NCBI RefSeq assembly: GCF_016907675.1
Contig: NZ_JAFBCJ010000001.1
Coordinates: 248,001-312,000 of the forward strand
DNA: 64,000 bases
Origin: Geodermatophilus bullaregiensis
GTDB taxonomy: Bacteria; Actinomycetota; Actinomycetes; Mycobacteriales; Geodermatophilaceae
Direction of reading: 5' to 3'
Under the pieces are notes generated by a model that was not told where the DNA came from, did no database searches, and worked only from the letters and a program-made list of their open reading frames with translations. The translations under genes and the position numbers were made by a program. Below, one piece after another: positions 1-7,743 of this stretch (its first letter is position 1; each line of letters starts with the position of its first letter).

Positions 1-813
1 GTACGCCCGGTCGATCCGGCCGGGCACGGCGGAGAAGTCGCGGTAGCGCAGGTTGGCGGCCCCCGGCGGGTCCGGGTCCCCGGCGGGCAGCACGTGCACC
101 GTGACCCCGGGTGGCAGCTCGGCCATGTCCGCGGCGAACCGGTGCCGGCGGGCGATCTCGAAGGCGACCGTCGCCACCTCCCACGGCCGGGTCGGTGGCC
201 GCAGCGGACGGTCGATCCGCCCGACGTGCAGCACGTAGATCGTGTCGGCGCCGAGCGCGACCGCCCGGCCGACCGGGATGCTGTGCACCAGCCCCCCGTC
301 GAGGAAGTGCTCGCCGTCGATCTCCACCGCCGGCAGCAGCCCGGGGACGGCGCAGGAGGCGAGCACCGCCTCGACCAGGTCCCCGTGGGTGAACCAGCGC
401 TCGGCGGCCCGCTCGATGCTGGCCGCGACGCACTGGAACGGGACCTGCAGCCCGGCGAAGGTCCGCACCGGCAGGGAGACCTCGAGCAGGTCCCGCAGCG
501 GCTCGCGCGGGTGGATGTGCGTGCGGGTCCGCACCAGGGTGCCCAGGCGGCCCACCACGGACCCGGCGAAGATCCGCTGGGAGGCCATCTCCTCCCACAC
601 GCCGCGCAGCCGGTCCACCGCGCCCGGCGCCGGGTCGGCGGCGACGAGCGCGCCGTTGATCGCGCCCACCGACGTGCCCACGACCAGGTCGGGCCGGACA
701 CCGTGCTCGAACAGCGCCTGCAGCATCCCGACCTCGGCCGCGCCGAGCACTCCCCCGCCGCCGAGGACGAACGCCGTCCCGCCCCGACCGGCCGGCAGCC
801 CTGGCGACGCCAT
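1..813 (-). CDS. Patatin-like phospholipase, partial (3' end outside window)
   Basis: Predicted lipid acyl hydrolase of the bacterial patatin family, which cleaves acyl esters with a Ser-Asp dyad. The reading frame opens at ATG 813 and is still open at base 1, so about 270 N-terminal residues are visible. The glycine-rich oxyanion loop GGGGVLG is at residues 18-24, the nucleophile elbow GTSVG puts the catalytic serine at 48, and the DGG motif puts the catalytic aspartate at about 172. All signature residues are intact. No signal peptide is seen, so it is probably cytosolic. The gene is separated from the SDR gene by a strong hairpin, so they are probably transcribed separately. Substrate unknown. 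Confidence 0.9.
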   Translation of the reverse strand, partial: MASPGLPAGRGGTAFVLGGGGVLGAAEVGMLQALFEHGVRPDLVVGTSVGAINGALVAADPAPGAVDRLRGVWEEMASQRIFAGSVVGRLGTLVRTRTHIHPREPLRDLLEVSLPVRTFAGLQVPFQCVAASIERAAERWFTHGDLVEAVLASCAVPGLLPAVEIDGEHFLDGGLVHSIPVGRAVALGADTIYVLHVGRIDRPLRPPTRPWEVATVAFEIARRHRFAADMAELPPGVTVHVLPAGDPDPPGAANLRYRDFSAVPGRIDRAY

Positions 814-892
814 GGCCGCATCGTGTCACCCGCGGCGGGAGGCGGTCAGCTCGAGGGAGGACCTCTCGGGCCGAGCCGGCGCCCGTCCGGCC

Positions 893-947
893 GGACACCA
901 CGCGGCCCCGCCTGCCCGTGACGGGCAGGCGGGGCCGCGTGGTGTCC
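893..947. terminator. Perfect 27-bp hairpin, terminator of the SDR operon
   Basis: Positions 893-919 and 921-947 are exact reverse complements around one central base, giving a very GC-rich stem that starts 12 bases past the SDR stop codon. There is no U-run, as is common for actinobacterial terminators. It can also shield the patatin gene, whose start lies 80 bases further along the same strand. Confidence 0.8.
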
Positions 948-958
948 TGCGGCTCCGG

Positions 959-1720
959 TCAGTGGATGTGCGAGCCGCCGTTGACGTCGTAGGTCGCGCC
1001 GGTGACGTAGCCGGTCTCCTCCCGGCAGAGATAGGTGATCAGGTCGGCGACGTCGTTGACGTTGCCGTTGCGGCCCACGGGGATGCCGGCGACGAGCTGC
1101 GTCTTGCGCTCGCCCTCCAGCGCCCCGCCGGTGATGTCGGTGTCGATCAGCCCGGGGGCGACGGCGTTGACCGTCACGCCGTTCGGCCCCAGTTCGCGGG
1201 CCAGGGCCCGGGTGAAGCCCAGCTGGGCGGCCTTGGCCGCGGAGTAGGCGACACCGCCGAAGACGCCGCCGCCGCGCTCGGCCGAGACCGACGCCAGGAA
1301 GACGATGCGACCGAAGCCGCGCTCGACCATGCCGGGGGCGACCCGACGGGTGATGTTGTACGCCCCGCGCACGTTGACGGCGAAGATGCGGTCCCACTCC
1401 TCGCCGCTGACCTCGAGGAAGGGGGTCGGCGAGGTGATGCCGGCGTTGTTGACCAGGGCGCCGACCGGGGGCAGCGCGCCGTCCAGGACGGTCAGCGCGG
1501 CCTCCACGGAGGCCTCGTCGGTGACGTCGCAGCCGATGCCGACGGCCTGCACGCCGTGCCGTTCGGCGATCTCGTGGGCGGCGTCCTTGGCGCTGGCCTC
1601 GTCCAGGTCGAGGATGGCGACGTTCCAGCCGGCGGCGGCGAGGGTGTGGGCGGTGGCGCGGCCGATGCCGCGCCTGGAGCCGGCGCCGGTGACGACGGCG
1701 GTCTTGTCGGAGACGGACAC
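959..1720 (-). CDS. SDR-family oxidoreductase (sugar/polyol dehydrogenase-like)
   Basis: Classical short-chain dehydrogenase of 253 residues. The dinucleotide-binding motif TGAGSRRGIG is at residues 11-20, Asp38 ends the second strand and favours NAD over NADP, NNAG is at 91-94, and the catalytic set is Asn116, Ser146, Tyr159 and Lys163. The GTG start at 1720 is chosen because GGAGGA sits 4 bases upstream; no ATG is in reach. It is the last gene of the operon with the split transketolase and the metabolite symporter, 32 bases after the transketolase C half. This context suggests oxidation of a sugar, polyol or hydroxy acid that feeds the transketolase, rather than fatty acid synthesis, although FabG-like enzymes share the fold. 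Substrate is inferred only. Confidence 0.9.
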   Translation of the reverse strand: MSVSDKTAVVTGAGSRRGIGRATAHTLAAAGWNVAILDLDEASAKDAAHEIAERHGVQAVGIGCDVTDEASVEAALTVLDGALPPVGALVNNAGITSPTPFLEVSGEEWDRIFAVNVRGAYNITRRVAPGMVERGFGRIVFLASVSAERGGGVFGGVAYSAAKAAQLGFTRALARELGPNGVTVNAVAPGLIDTDITGGALEGERKTQLVAGIPVGRNGNVNDVADLITYLCREETGYVTGATYDVNGGSHIH

Positions 1721-1752
1721 GGTGTCCTCCAGAGGGTGTCGGGGTTCGGGGG

Positions 1753-2808
1753 TCAGGCGGTTGCAGGGGCGGGGTCGGCGGGCCAGACCGCGGGCGGTCG
1801 GTGCCCGGCGGCGCCGCCGAGCTCGGCGCGGACCCGGGCGACGACGGCGTCGGTCGACAGGCCGTAGCGGTCGTGCAGGGTGGGCAGGGCGCCGGCGGCG
1901 AGGAACTCGTCGGGCAGCGCGATGGGCACCACCCGGGTCCCGACCCCGGCGTAGGCCACCGTGGCGGCGACGGCCTCGGCCAGCCCGCCGATCACCGTGT
2001 GGTTCTCCAGCGTGACCACGAGCCGGTCGGTGCGGGCGGCCCGCAGGACCGCCTCGGTGTCCAGCGGCTTGATCGTGGGCACGTGCAGCACCGCGACGTC
2101 CACGGAGTCGGCCTCCAGCCGGGCGGCGGCCTGCAGCGCCCGCATGGTCATCAGCCCGGTGGAGATGAGGACGACGTCCCGGCCGGTGCGCAGCTCGGCG
2201 GCCTTGCCCAGCTGGAACCGGTAGTCGTACTCGTCGAGCACGGTGGGCACCGCGCCCCGCAGCAGGCGGAGGTAGGTGGGGCCGGGTGCGTCGGCCAGGG
2301 CTGGCACGGCCTGCTCGATGTCGACGGAGTCGCACGGGTCGACGATGGTCAGGTTCGGGCAGCCGCGGAGGATCGCCAGGTCCTCGGTGGCCTGGTGGCT
2401 GGGCCCGTACCCGGTGGTGAGACCGGGCAGCGCGCCGACGACGTTGACGTTGAGGTCCGGCTCGGCGATGTCCAGGCACAGGAAGTCGTAGGCCCGCCGG
2501 GTGGCGAACACCGAGTAGGTGGAGGCGAAGGGCACCAGCCCGACCTCGGCCATCCCGGCCGCCGTCCCGAGCAGCGACTGCTCGGCCATGCCCATCTGGA
2601 AGAAGCGGTCCGGGTGGGCGTCGCGGAACACGTGCATGTCGGTGTACTTGGCGAGGTCCGCCGACAGCCCGACGATCTCCGGGCGCTGCTCGGCCAGCCG
2701 GTTGAGCGCGTGCCCGAACGGCGCGCTGGTGGTGCGCTGACCGGGGTCGGCGAACGAGGCGATCATCGCCGACGTGGTGAGCCGCTTCTTCGGCGCGGTG
2801 CTGGTCAT
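1753..2808 (-). CDS. Transketolase, C-terminal subunit (split enzyme)
   Basis: Carries the pyrimidine-binding and C-terminal domains of a thiamine diphosphate transketolase, 351 residues. The segment around residues 70-160 (the MAEQ helix with the catalytic Glu that activates the cofactor, then the GLTTGYGPSHQATED loop) is typical of the central transketolase domain. The C-terminal third matches the transketolase C domain. The ATG at 2808 overlaps the stop of the N half by four bases (ATGA), so the halves are translationally coupled and probably form an alpha2-beta2 enzyme. Split transketolases of this kind usually sit in peripheral sugar pathways rather than the housekeeping pentose phosphate pathway. 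The donor substrate here is unknown. Confidence 0.92.
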   Translation of the reverse strand: MTSTAPKKRLTTSAMIASFADPGQRTTSAPFGHALNRLAEQRPEIVGLSADLAKYTDMHVFRDAHPDRFFQMGMAEQSLLGTAAGMAEVGLVPFASTYSVFATRRAYDFLCLDIAEPDLNVNVVGALPGLTTGYGPSHQATEDLAILRGCPNLTIVDPCDSVDIEQAVPALADAPGPTYLRLLRGAVPTVLDEYDYRFQLGKAAELRTGRDVVLISTGLMTMRALQAAARLEADSVDVAVLHVPTIKPLDTEAVLRAARTDRLVVTLENHTVIGGLAEAVAATVAYAGVGTRVVPIALPDEFLAAGALPTLHDRYGLSTDAVVARVRAELGGAAGHRPPAVWPADPAPATA

Positions 2809-3680
2809 CGGGTCAGTCCTTCCTCGAGCTGGGTGCGGGCGAGCTGCCACTCGTGCTCCTCGACCCGCATGAAGTGGGCCTTCTCGCGACCCTCGAGCAG
2901 CGGCACCCCGCGGCCGATCCGGGTGTCGCAGATCAGCACCCCGGGCGAGCCGCGGTGCGCGCGCAGTTCGTCGAGGGCCTCGACGAGCGCGGCGACGTCG
3001 TTGCCGTCGACGCGCAGGGCGTGCCAGCCGAAGGCCCGCCACTTGTCGGTGACCGGCTCGGTGCGCAACACCCCGGCGGTGGGGCCGTCGGCCTGCAGCG
3101 CGTTGACGTCGACGATCGCGGTCACGTTGTCCAGGCCGTGGTGGGCGCAGGCCAGTGCCGCCTCCCAGGTCGAGCCCTCGTCCAGCTCCCCGTCGGAGAG
3201 TAGGTCGTAGACACGAGCCCCGTTGCCCTGGTGGCGCAGCCCGAGCGCCATCCCGGTGGCCACGGGGAGCCCGTGGCCGAGCGAGCCGCCGGAGATCTCC
3301 ACGCCCGGGGTGTAGGAGGCCATGGCCGACATCGGCAGCCGGGAGTCATCCGAGCCGTAGGTCTCCAGCTCCGCCGTCGGGATGGTCCCGGCCTCGGCCA
3401 GCGCCGCGTACAGGGCGATGGCGTAGTGGCCGATGGAGAGCAGGAAGCGGTCGCGGTCGGGCCAGTGCGGGTCCTCCGGTCGGAACCGGAGCTGGTCGGT
3501 GTAGACGACGGCCAGGACGTCGGCGACGCCGAGCGCCTGCCCGATGTAGCCCTGCCCCTGCACCTCGCCCATGTCGAGGGCGTTGCGCCGGATGCGGTAG
3601 GCGGCCTGACGGATCCGCTCGATCCGCTCCGTCCGGTCGTCGGTCGACGCCGCTGTCCGCGGTGTGGTCAGTGAGGTCAT
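2805..3680 (-). CDS. Transketolase, N-terminal subunit (split enzyme)
   Basis: Provides the diphosphate-binding domain of the split transketolase, 291 residues. The thiamine diphosphate and Mg motif appears as SDGELDEG followed about 25 residues later by a DVNALQADG segment, and the upstream segment SGGSLGHGLPVATGMALG is the usual cofactor-binding loop. Family members generally have GDGE; here the first residue is Ser, which is tolerated in split forms. The start ATG at 3680 has GAGGAG upstream. It follows the transporter gene with 19 intervening bases and overlaps the C-half gene, so all four genes form one operon. Confidence 0.92.
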   Translation of the reverse strand: MTSLTTPRTAASTDDRTERIERIRQAAYRIRRNALDMGEVQGQGYIGQALGVADVLAVVYTDQLRFRPEDPHWPDRDRFLLSIGHYAIALYAALAEAGTIPTAELETYGSDDSRLPMSAMASYTPGVEISGGSLGHGLPVATGMALGLRHQGNGARVYDLLSDGELDEGSTWEAALACAHHGLDNVTAIVDVNALQADGPTAGVLRTEPVTDKWRAFGWHALRVDGNDVAALVEALDELRAHRGSPGVLICDTRIGRGVPLLEGREKAHFMRVEEHEWQLARTQLEEGLTR

Positions 3681-3699
3681 GACGCTGCTCCTCGGGGGG

Positions 3700-5124
3700 T
3701 CAGTCGGTCGTCGAGTCGGCCGTCGGCCGGCGCTCGGGCGAACCGGTACGGGGGGTGGGGACGGCGGAGGTCGCCCGGAGGGTGCGCTCCAGGGCGGCCA
3801 CCTCCGCGCGCTCGGCCCGACCCCAGGTCTCGCGGGTCGCCAGTGCGGCGAGCAGGCCCAGCAGGCCGTAGCCGCTGAACAGCAGCGCCGGGCCGATCCA
3901 GCCGTAGCCGGCGTAGAGCGCCGTGGTGATGAGCGGGGTGAACCCGGACACGACGGCCGACATCTGGTAGGCCAGGGACGCGCCGGTGGTGCGGGTCTTG
4001 GTGGCGAACAGCTCCGAGAACCAGGCGCCCTGCACCCCGGCCAGCATGTTCTGCAGGAGCGCGTAGCTGACGACGAACGCGACGACGATCGCCACCGCGG
4101 CGCCGGTGTTGACCACGAGGAACAGCGGGATGCCCCACAGCAGGTGCAGCGCGGTGCCCAGCAGGTACACCGGGCGCCGCCCGACGCGGTCGGTGAGCGC
4201 GCCCCAGTACGTGGTGGCGAAGATGCCGATCCCGGCCGCGATCATCGTCGCGGTGAGGGTGACCGACCGGTCGGCCAGCTCCTCGGTGGCGACGTAGGAC
4301 AGCATGAACGTGACCGACACCGCGTAGCCGGCCGTCTCGGTGATCCGCAGGCAGAAGGCGCGCAGGATGATGCGCCAGTCGTCGCGCAGCACCTCGAGCA
4401 GCGGGTTCTTCGAGAGCTCGCCCTCCTCCTTGAGCTCCTCGAACTCGGGCGACTCCTCGACCTTGAGCCGGATCACGATGCCCACGACGATCAGGACGGC
4501 GCTGAGCAGGAACGGCACCCGCCACGCCCACGAGCCGCCCAGCGGGACGCTGGCCAGGAACGCCAGGTTGGCCAGCAGCAGCCCCACCGGGAAGCCGGCC
4601 TGCGTGATGCCGGTGTAGAGGCCCTTCTTCCGCCAGGGGGCGTGCTCGAAGCACATGAGGATCGCGCCGCCCCACTCCGCGCCGAACGCGAGCCCCTGCA
4701 CGACCCGCACGACCACCAGCAGGACCCCGGCCCAGACGCCGACCTGCTGGTAGGTGGGCAGGCAGCCGATGAGCACCGTCGCGATGCCCATGAGCAGCAG
4801 GGAGCCGACGAGGACCGGCTTGCGGCCGATCCGGTCGCCGAGGTAGCCGCCGATGATCCCGCCGAGCGGGCGCACCGCGAAGCCGATGCCCAGCGTGGCG
4901 AAGGACAGCAGCGTGCCCGACAGCGGGTCGTTCGCGGGGAAGAAGGCGGTGTTGAAGTACAGCGCCGCCGCGATGCCGAAACCGATGAAGTCGTAGGTCT
5001 CGATCGTCGCCCCGACGGAGCACCCGATGGCGACCTTCTTCTTGGTCGGGGTGCCCTCGATCGGGTGCCAGGCGGCGACCTCCTCGAGGTGCGGGTCGCG
5101 GACGGGTGGGTGCCGCTCGGTCAC
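3700..5124 (-). CDS. MFS transporter, metabolite:H+ symporter (MHS) type
   Basis: Twelve-segment permease of the MHS branch (ShiA, KgtP and ProP relatives), about 474 residues. The loop after the second membrane segment reads GDRIGRKPVLVGS and a matching motif (DRVGRRPVYLLG) follows the sixth to eighth segments, both family hallmarks. A hydrophilic N terminus of about 30 residues and a charged C-terminal tail flank the membrane core. The GTG at 5124 is preferred because GGAGG lies five bases upstream; a TTG at 5136 is in frame but would overlap that site. As first gene of the split-transketolase operon it probably imports the organic acid or sugar acid that the operon degrades. The GntR operator lies 44 bases upstream. 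Confidence 0.9.
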   Translation of the reverse strand: MTERHPPVRDPHLEEVAAWHPIEGTPTKKKVAIGCSVGATIETYDFIGFGIAAALYFNTAFFPANDPLSGTLLSFATLGIGFAVRPLGGIIGGYLGDRIGRKPVLVGSLLLMGIATVLIGCLPTYQQVGVWAGVLLVVVRVVQGLAFGAEWGGAILMCFEHAPWRKKGLYTGITQAGFPVGLLLANLAFLASVPLGGSWAWRVPFLLSAVLIVVGIVIRLKVEESPEFEELKEEGELSKNPLLEVLRDDWRIILRAFCLRITETAGYAVSVTFMLSYVATEELADRSVTLTATMIAAGIGIFATTYWGALTDRVGRRPVYLLGTALHLLWGIPLFLVVNTGAAVAIVVAFVVSYALLQNMLAGVQGAWFSELFATKTRTTGASLAYQMSAVVSGFTPLITTALYAGYGWIGPALLFSGYGLLGLLAALATRETWGRAERAEVAALERTLRATSAVPTPRTGSPERRPTADSTTD

Positions 5125-5167
5125 GGTGACCTCCAATGGCCAGGGGTGCGTCGGATCCCCGTTGGTC

Positions 5168-5187
5168 GTTGACTGTTAACAGTCAAC
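5168..5187. promoter_or_regulatory. Operator for the GntR regulator, transporter promoter
   Basis: gttgactgttaacagtcaac is a perfect 20-bp palindrome with core GACTGT-TA-ACAGTC. It lies 44 bases upstream of the transporter start and overlaps a TTGACT that could be its -35 box. The same core occurs once more, in front of the GntR gene at 6077-6090. Short even-spaced palindromes of this form are usual for FadR-type GntR proteins. Confidence 0.75.
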
Positions 5188-5310
5188 TGGCGACTAGAGT
5201 GGGTGGTCCGAGTCACGGTGTCAAGGGTCACTTCGCCGCAGGTGCATCCGTGCAGGCCGAGGCGGGAGGTGGCACGACCGGGCGACCGTCGGCGGCCGCC
5301 CCGGCCCCGT

Positions 5311-5360
5311 CCAGAGGCTCGCCGCGAGCCCGCGAGCGGTGGGGGCAGGAGGGCCCTTCC
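5311..5360 (-). repeat. GC-rich 3'-end repeat element, copy C
   Basis: Read on the minus strand directly after the GntR stop codon, this begins GGAAGGGCCCTCCTGCCCCC and continues with ACCGCTCGCGGGCTCGCGGC. It aligns almost base for base with the element that follows the gene ending at 29177. See copies at 15191, 29179, 36613 and 45541. It can fold through its CGCGGGCTCGCG core and may act as terminator or mRNA end signal. Confidence 0.7.
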
Positions 5361-6020
5361 TCAGGCGGAGGCGGTCGCCTCGGCGAAGTGCTGCGCGGCA
5401 GCGGTCATGTGCTCGTCGACGACCTGCACGGCCGCGTCGACGTCCCCGCGCTCGATGGCCTCGACGATCGGGACGTGCCGGTCGCGGGCCATCATCGGCG
5501 CCTGCCAGCTCGCGCCGTTGAGGATGGCGACGCGCATCCGGCCCTCCAGTCGCTGCCAGGCCTCGACCAGCATCGAGTTGCCCGACAGCCGGCACAGCAG
5601 CAGGTGGAAGGCCAGGTCGGCCTCCATCCGCGCGGCGGGCTCGTCCTCGTCGGAGAGCCGTTCCACGGCCGACCGCAGGGTGTCCGCCGCGGCCTCCCGG
5701 CGAGGTGAGGCGATGACCTCGCGCACGGCCAGGCCCTCCAGGGCGGCGCGGACCCGGAACAGCTCGTGCACCTCGGCGGAGGTCAGGCTGTTGACCCGCA
5801 GCATGCCCCGGGTGCCGGCGGTGACCAGCCCCTCCTGCTGCAGGTGCCGCAGGGCCTCGCGCACGGTGCCGCGGCTCACCCCCAGCGAGCCCGCCAGCTC
5901 CACCTCGCCGAGGTGGTCCCCCGGCCGGTACCGGCCGGTGAGGATCGCCGAGCGGAGCGCCTCCAGGGAGCGCTCCCGCAGCGTGCTGCGGTCCAGGGCC
6001 GACAGTGACTCCACGCTCAC
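5361..6020 (-). CDS. GntR-family regulator, FadR subfamily (FCD domain)
   Basis: 219-residue transcription factor. The winged helix-turn-helix spans about residues 20-75, with the recognition segment VSRGTVREALRHLQQEGLV. The all-helical FCD ligand domain covers about 88-212 and keeps the three histidines and aspartate that normally bind a metal (in the HLLL, RDRHVPI and DEHM segments), pointing to a carboxylate or sugar acid ligand. The GTG at 6020 has AGGAGG seven bases upstream. It sits on the same strand as, and just upstream of, the symporter-transketolase operon, and matching operators flank it on both sides. It probably represses both itself and the operon until substrate is present. 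Confidence 0.92.
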   Translation of the reverse strand: MSVESLSALDRSTLRERSLEALRSAILTGRYRPGDHLGEVELAGSLGVSRGTVREALRHLQQEGLVTAGTRGMLRVNSLTSAEVHELFRVRAALEGLAVREVIASPRREAAADTLRSAVERLSDEDEPAARMEADLAFHLLLCRLSGNSMLVEAWQRLEGRMRVAILNGASWQAPMMARDRHVPIVEAIERGDVDAAVQVVDEHMTAAAQHFAEATASA

Positions 6021-6076
6021 GCACCAGCCTCCTCGTCGGCCGTCATCCTAGCCGGGGACGCCGGGGGCGGAGTGAC

Positions 6077-6090
6077 GACTGTCGACAGTC
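6077..6090. promoter_or_regulatory. Second GntR operator, autoregulatory site
   Basis: gactgtcgacagtc is a perfect 14-bp palindrome with core GACTGT-CG-ACAGTC, identical to the 5171-5184 core except for the two central bases. It lies 57 bases upstream of the GntR start, where autorepression would be expected. Confidence 0.7.
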
Positions 6091-6269
6091 ACTCCCCCGT
6101 CCGGGGGCACCCACCGCCCGGCACCCTCGACCGGCTGCCGACCGCGGTGCGGACGGACCCGGCGCCGCGGCCGCGTGGCGCATCCGTCGACGCGGAGCAG
6201 CACGGCGGACGGGTCCGGCGCGCACGTACCGAGGGCCGCGCTCCGGAGGTGACCGGCGGAGGTCCCGGC

Positions 6270-6446
6270 TCAGCCCTCGCCGCCCATCTCCCCGTCGTCG
6301 AGGTCCTGCCTCGTGCGCCGGTCCTCCCGGGTGTCGGCACGCTCGTCCGCGTCCCGCTCGGCGCCGGCGTCGGCGTCGGGAGTCCCGTCGGTCGGCACCT
6401 GCTCTCCGGTCAGGGCGTCGGCGCGCTGCGGTGGGTTCTGGGTCAT
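6270..6446 (-). CDS. Small acidic hydrophilic protein, unknown function
   Basis: A 58-residue frame starting at ATG 6446 with GAGGGGCGAG upstream. The product starts MTQNPPQRADALTGEQVPTD and continues as a string of Asp, Glu, Arg and Ala, with no hydrophobic segment and no cysteine, so it is probably disordered. Composition and a plausible ribosome binding site support it being coding, but I do not recognise the family. Upstream sequence on the same frame is open too, so the start could be earlier. Confidence 0.5.
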   Translation of the reverse strand: MTQNPPQRADALTGEQVPTDGTPDADAGAERDADERADTREDRRTRQDLDDGEMGGEG

Positions 6447-6848
6447 GGTCTCGCCCCTCGGGACGTCGGTGCCGGGGAACCGCTCCTGCGTGCGACACCC
6501 CTCGGCACGGCTCATCCTGGCCCGCCACGGCCCACCGCCGGGCACTCCACACCCCCGCGTCCGGCCACCGGGTCTCGTCGAGACGGACACGGGCCGGGTG
6601 GGGCCGCGGTGCTGGCCGGCGCGTTCGCCGACGACCCGGTGCAAGCAGGGCGAGCCCCTGACGCTCCCCGCGGACGGACCGACGGTCCACCCGATGTGGC
6701 GCGGACCGCAGGGTGCCGGGCCCCGCGGTGGGTCCGGACGGTCCCGGGACGACGGCGCGGACGGCGACCCGGTCCCCGGTCCCCCGGCGAGGCGCGCGCA
6801 CCGGGCGTCCTGGCGGGCCGCGCGACGGCCACCCACCCGGCCGGTCGC
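6447..6848. other. 402-bp gap without a recognised gene
   Basis: This stretch lies between the small acidic protein and the end of the TetR gene, both on the minus strand. Open frames are present on both strands but their translations are low-complexity Arg/Pro/Gly strings typical of GC-rich noncoding or antisense frames. Only a short inverted repeat (ggacc-gac-ggtcc near 6675) was noticed. Nothing else is supported. Confidence 0.5.
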
Positions 6849-7652
6849 TCAGCTCGCCGCGTCGTCCAGGACGTCGACGCTGCGGCCGCTCCCGTCCGCA
6901 CCCACCTCGGGGAACGGACCGACCGTCCTGACGGCACCGCGTCCGCCGTCGAGGTCCTCCGGCACGTCCGTCACCCCCGCGGTGATCCCGTCCAGGACCC
7001 GCCGCAGACCCCACAGGTACTGCTCGGTCGAGATGTAGCCGGCCATGGTCGCCGCCGCCGCCGCGCTCCGCGGGAACCGGTCGGCCGGCGTCGCGGCGAA
7101 GGCCTGGGTGCGCGCGTCGATCCGGTCGGACTCCGGTGGAAGGGGTCCCGGTTCGTGCTGGGCGGCGACCTCCAGGGCGATGGAACCGAAGACGTAGACG
7201 ATCAGCAGGTAGGCGGCCCGCGCGGCTCCGGTGCGGTCGAGCCCGGCATCGGCGAGCAGCTCGAGGAGCCGTTCGTTCAGCCTGAGCGCGTGCGGTCCGT
7301 CCATGGGCCCGCCGATCATGAGGCCGACCGCGCCGGGGTGGGCCGACAGGTGGGCCCGCAGGTCGAGCGCGAGGGCCTCCACGCGTTCGCGCCAGGGGCG
7401 GCTGCGGTCGGCGAAGACGTCGTGGTCGACCTCGCCGAGCAGCCGCTCCACGAGTGCCTTGACGACGGCGGCCTTGTCCGGGAAGTAGGTGTAGACCGCG
7501 TTCGGGGCGACCCCGACCCGCGCGGCGATGCCCCGGACGGACGCCGCGTCGGCGCCGCCGTCGTCCAGCAGGCTCAGCGCCGCGTCGAGGATCTCGTCCT
7601 CGGTGAGGGCCCGGCGCGGACCGGGCCGGCGACGTTCGGCTGGGACGGACAT
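6849..7652 (-). CDS. TetR/AcrR-family regulator
   Basis: 267-residue repressor. The N-terminal helix-turn-helix (about residues 17-65) reads through ILDAALSLLDDGGADAASV and GVAPNAVYTYFPDKAAVVKAL, a textbook TetR DNA-binding domain. The C-terminal helices resemble the TetR_C domains of GC-rich actinobacteria. I prefer ATG 7652; a GTG at 7661 adds three residues. It is divergent from the DUF4386 operon and a 17-bp palindrome lies between them, so it probably controls that operon and itself. The inducer is unknown. Confidence 0.9.
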   Translation of the reverse strand: MSVPAERRRPGPRRALTEDEILDAALSLLDDGGADAASVRGIAARVGVAPNAVYTYFPDKAAVVKALVERLLGEVDHDVFADRSRPWRERVEALALDLRAHLSAHPGAVGLMIGGPMDGPHALRLNERLLELLADAGLDRTGAARAAYLLIVYVFGSIALEVAAQHEPGPLPPESDRIDARTQAFAATPADRFPRSAAAAATMAGYISTEQYLWGLRRVLDGITAGVTDVPEDLDGGRGAVRTVGPFPEVGADGSGRSVDVLDDAAS

Positions 7653-7709
7653 CCACGCCACCTACCCCCTTGACGTCGGCGGCCACACGGTAGGACCGTC
7701 TCTGCACAC

Positions 7710-7726
7710 CGTACAGATTCTGTACG
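7710..7726. promoter_or_regulatory. TetR operator in divergent promoter
   Basis: cgtacagattctgtacg is a perfect 7-3-7 inverted repeat midway between the TetR start (7652) and the DUF4386 start (7744). Its position would block transcription in both directions. Half-site CGTACAG. Confidence 0.75.
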
Positions 7727-7743
7727 CCGTTCAGGGAGTTCTG

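Noticed and set aside
5125-5136. TTG start for the symporter
   Set aside because: It would place the GGAGG ribosome binding site inside the coding region; the GTG at 5124 is correctly spaced from that site.
3664-5172. A 502-residue plus-strand open frame antisense to the symporter
   Set aside because: The minus strand encodes a complete MHS transporter; the antisense frame is His/Asp/Gln-rich with no domain.
6447-6848. Possible gene or RNA in the 402-bp gap
   Set aside because: No frame has a plausible start site and composition, and no tRNA-like cloverleaf or strong conserved-looking structure was found.
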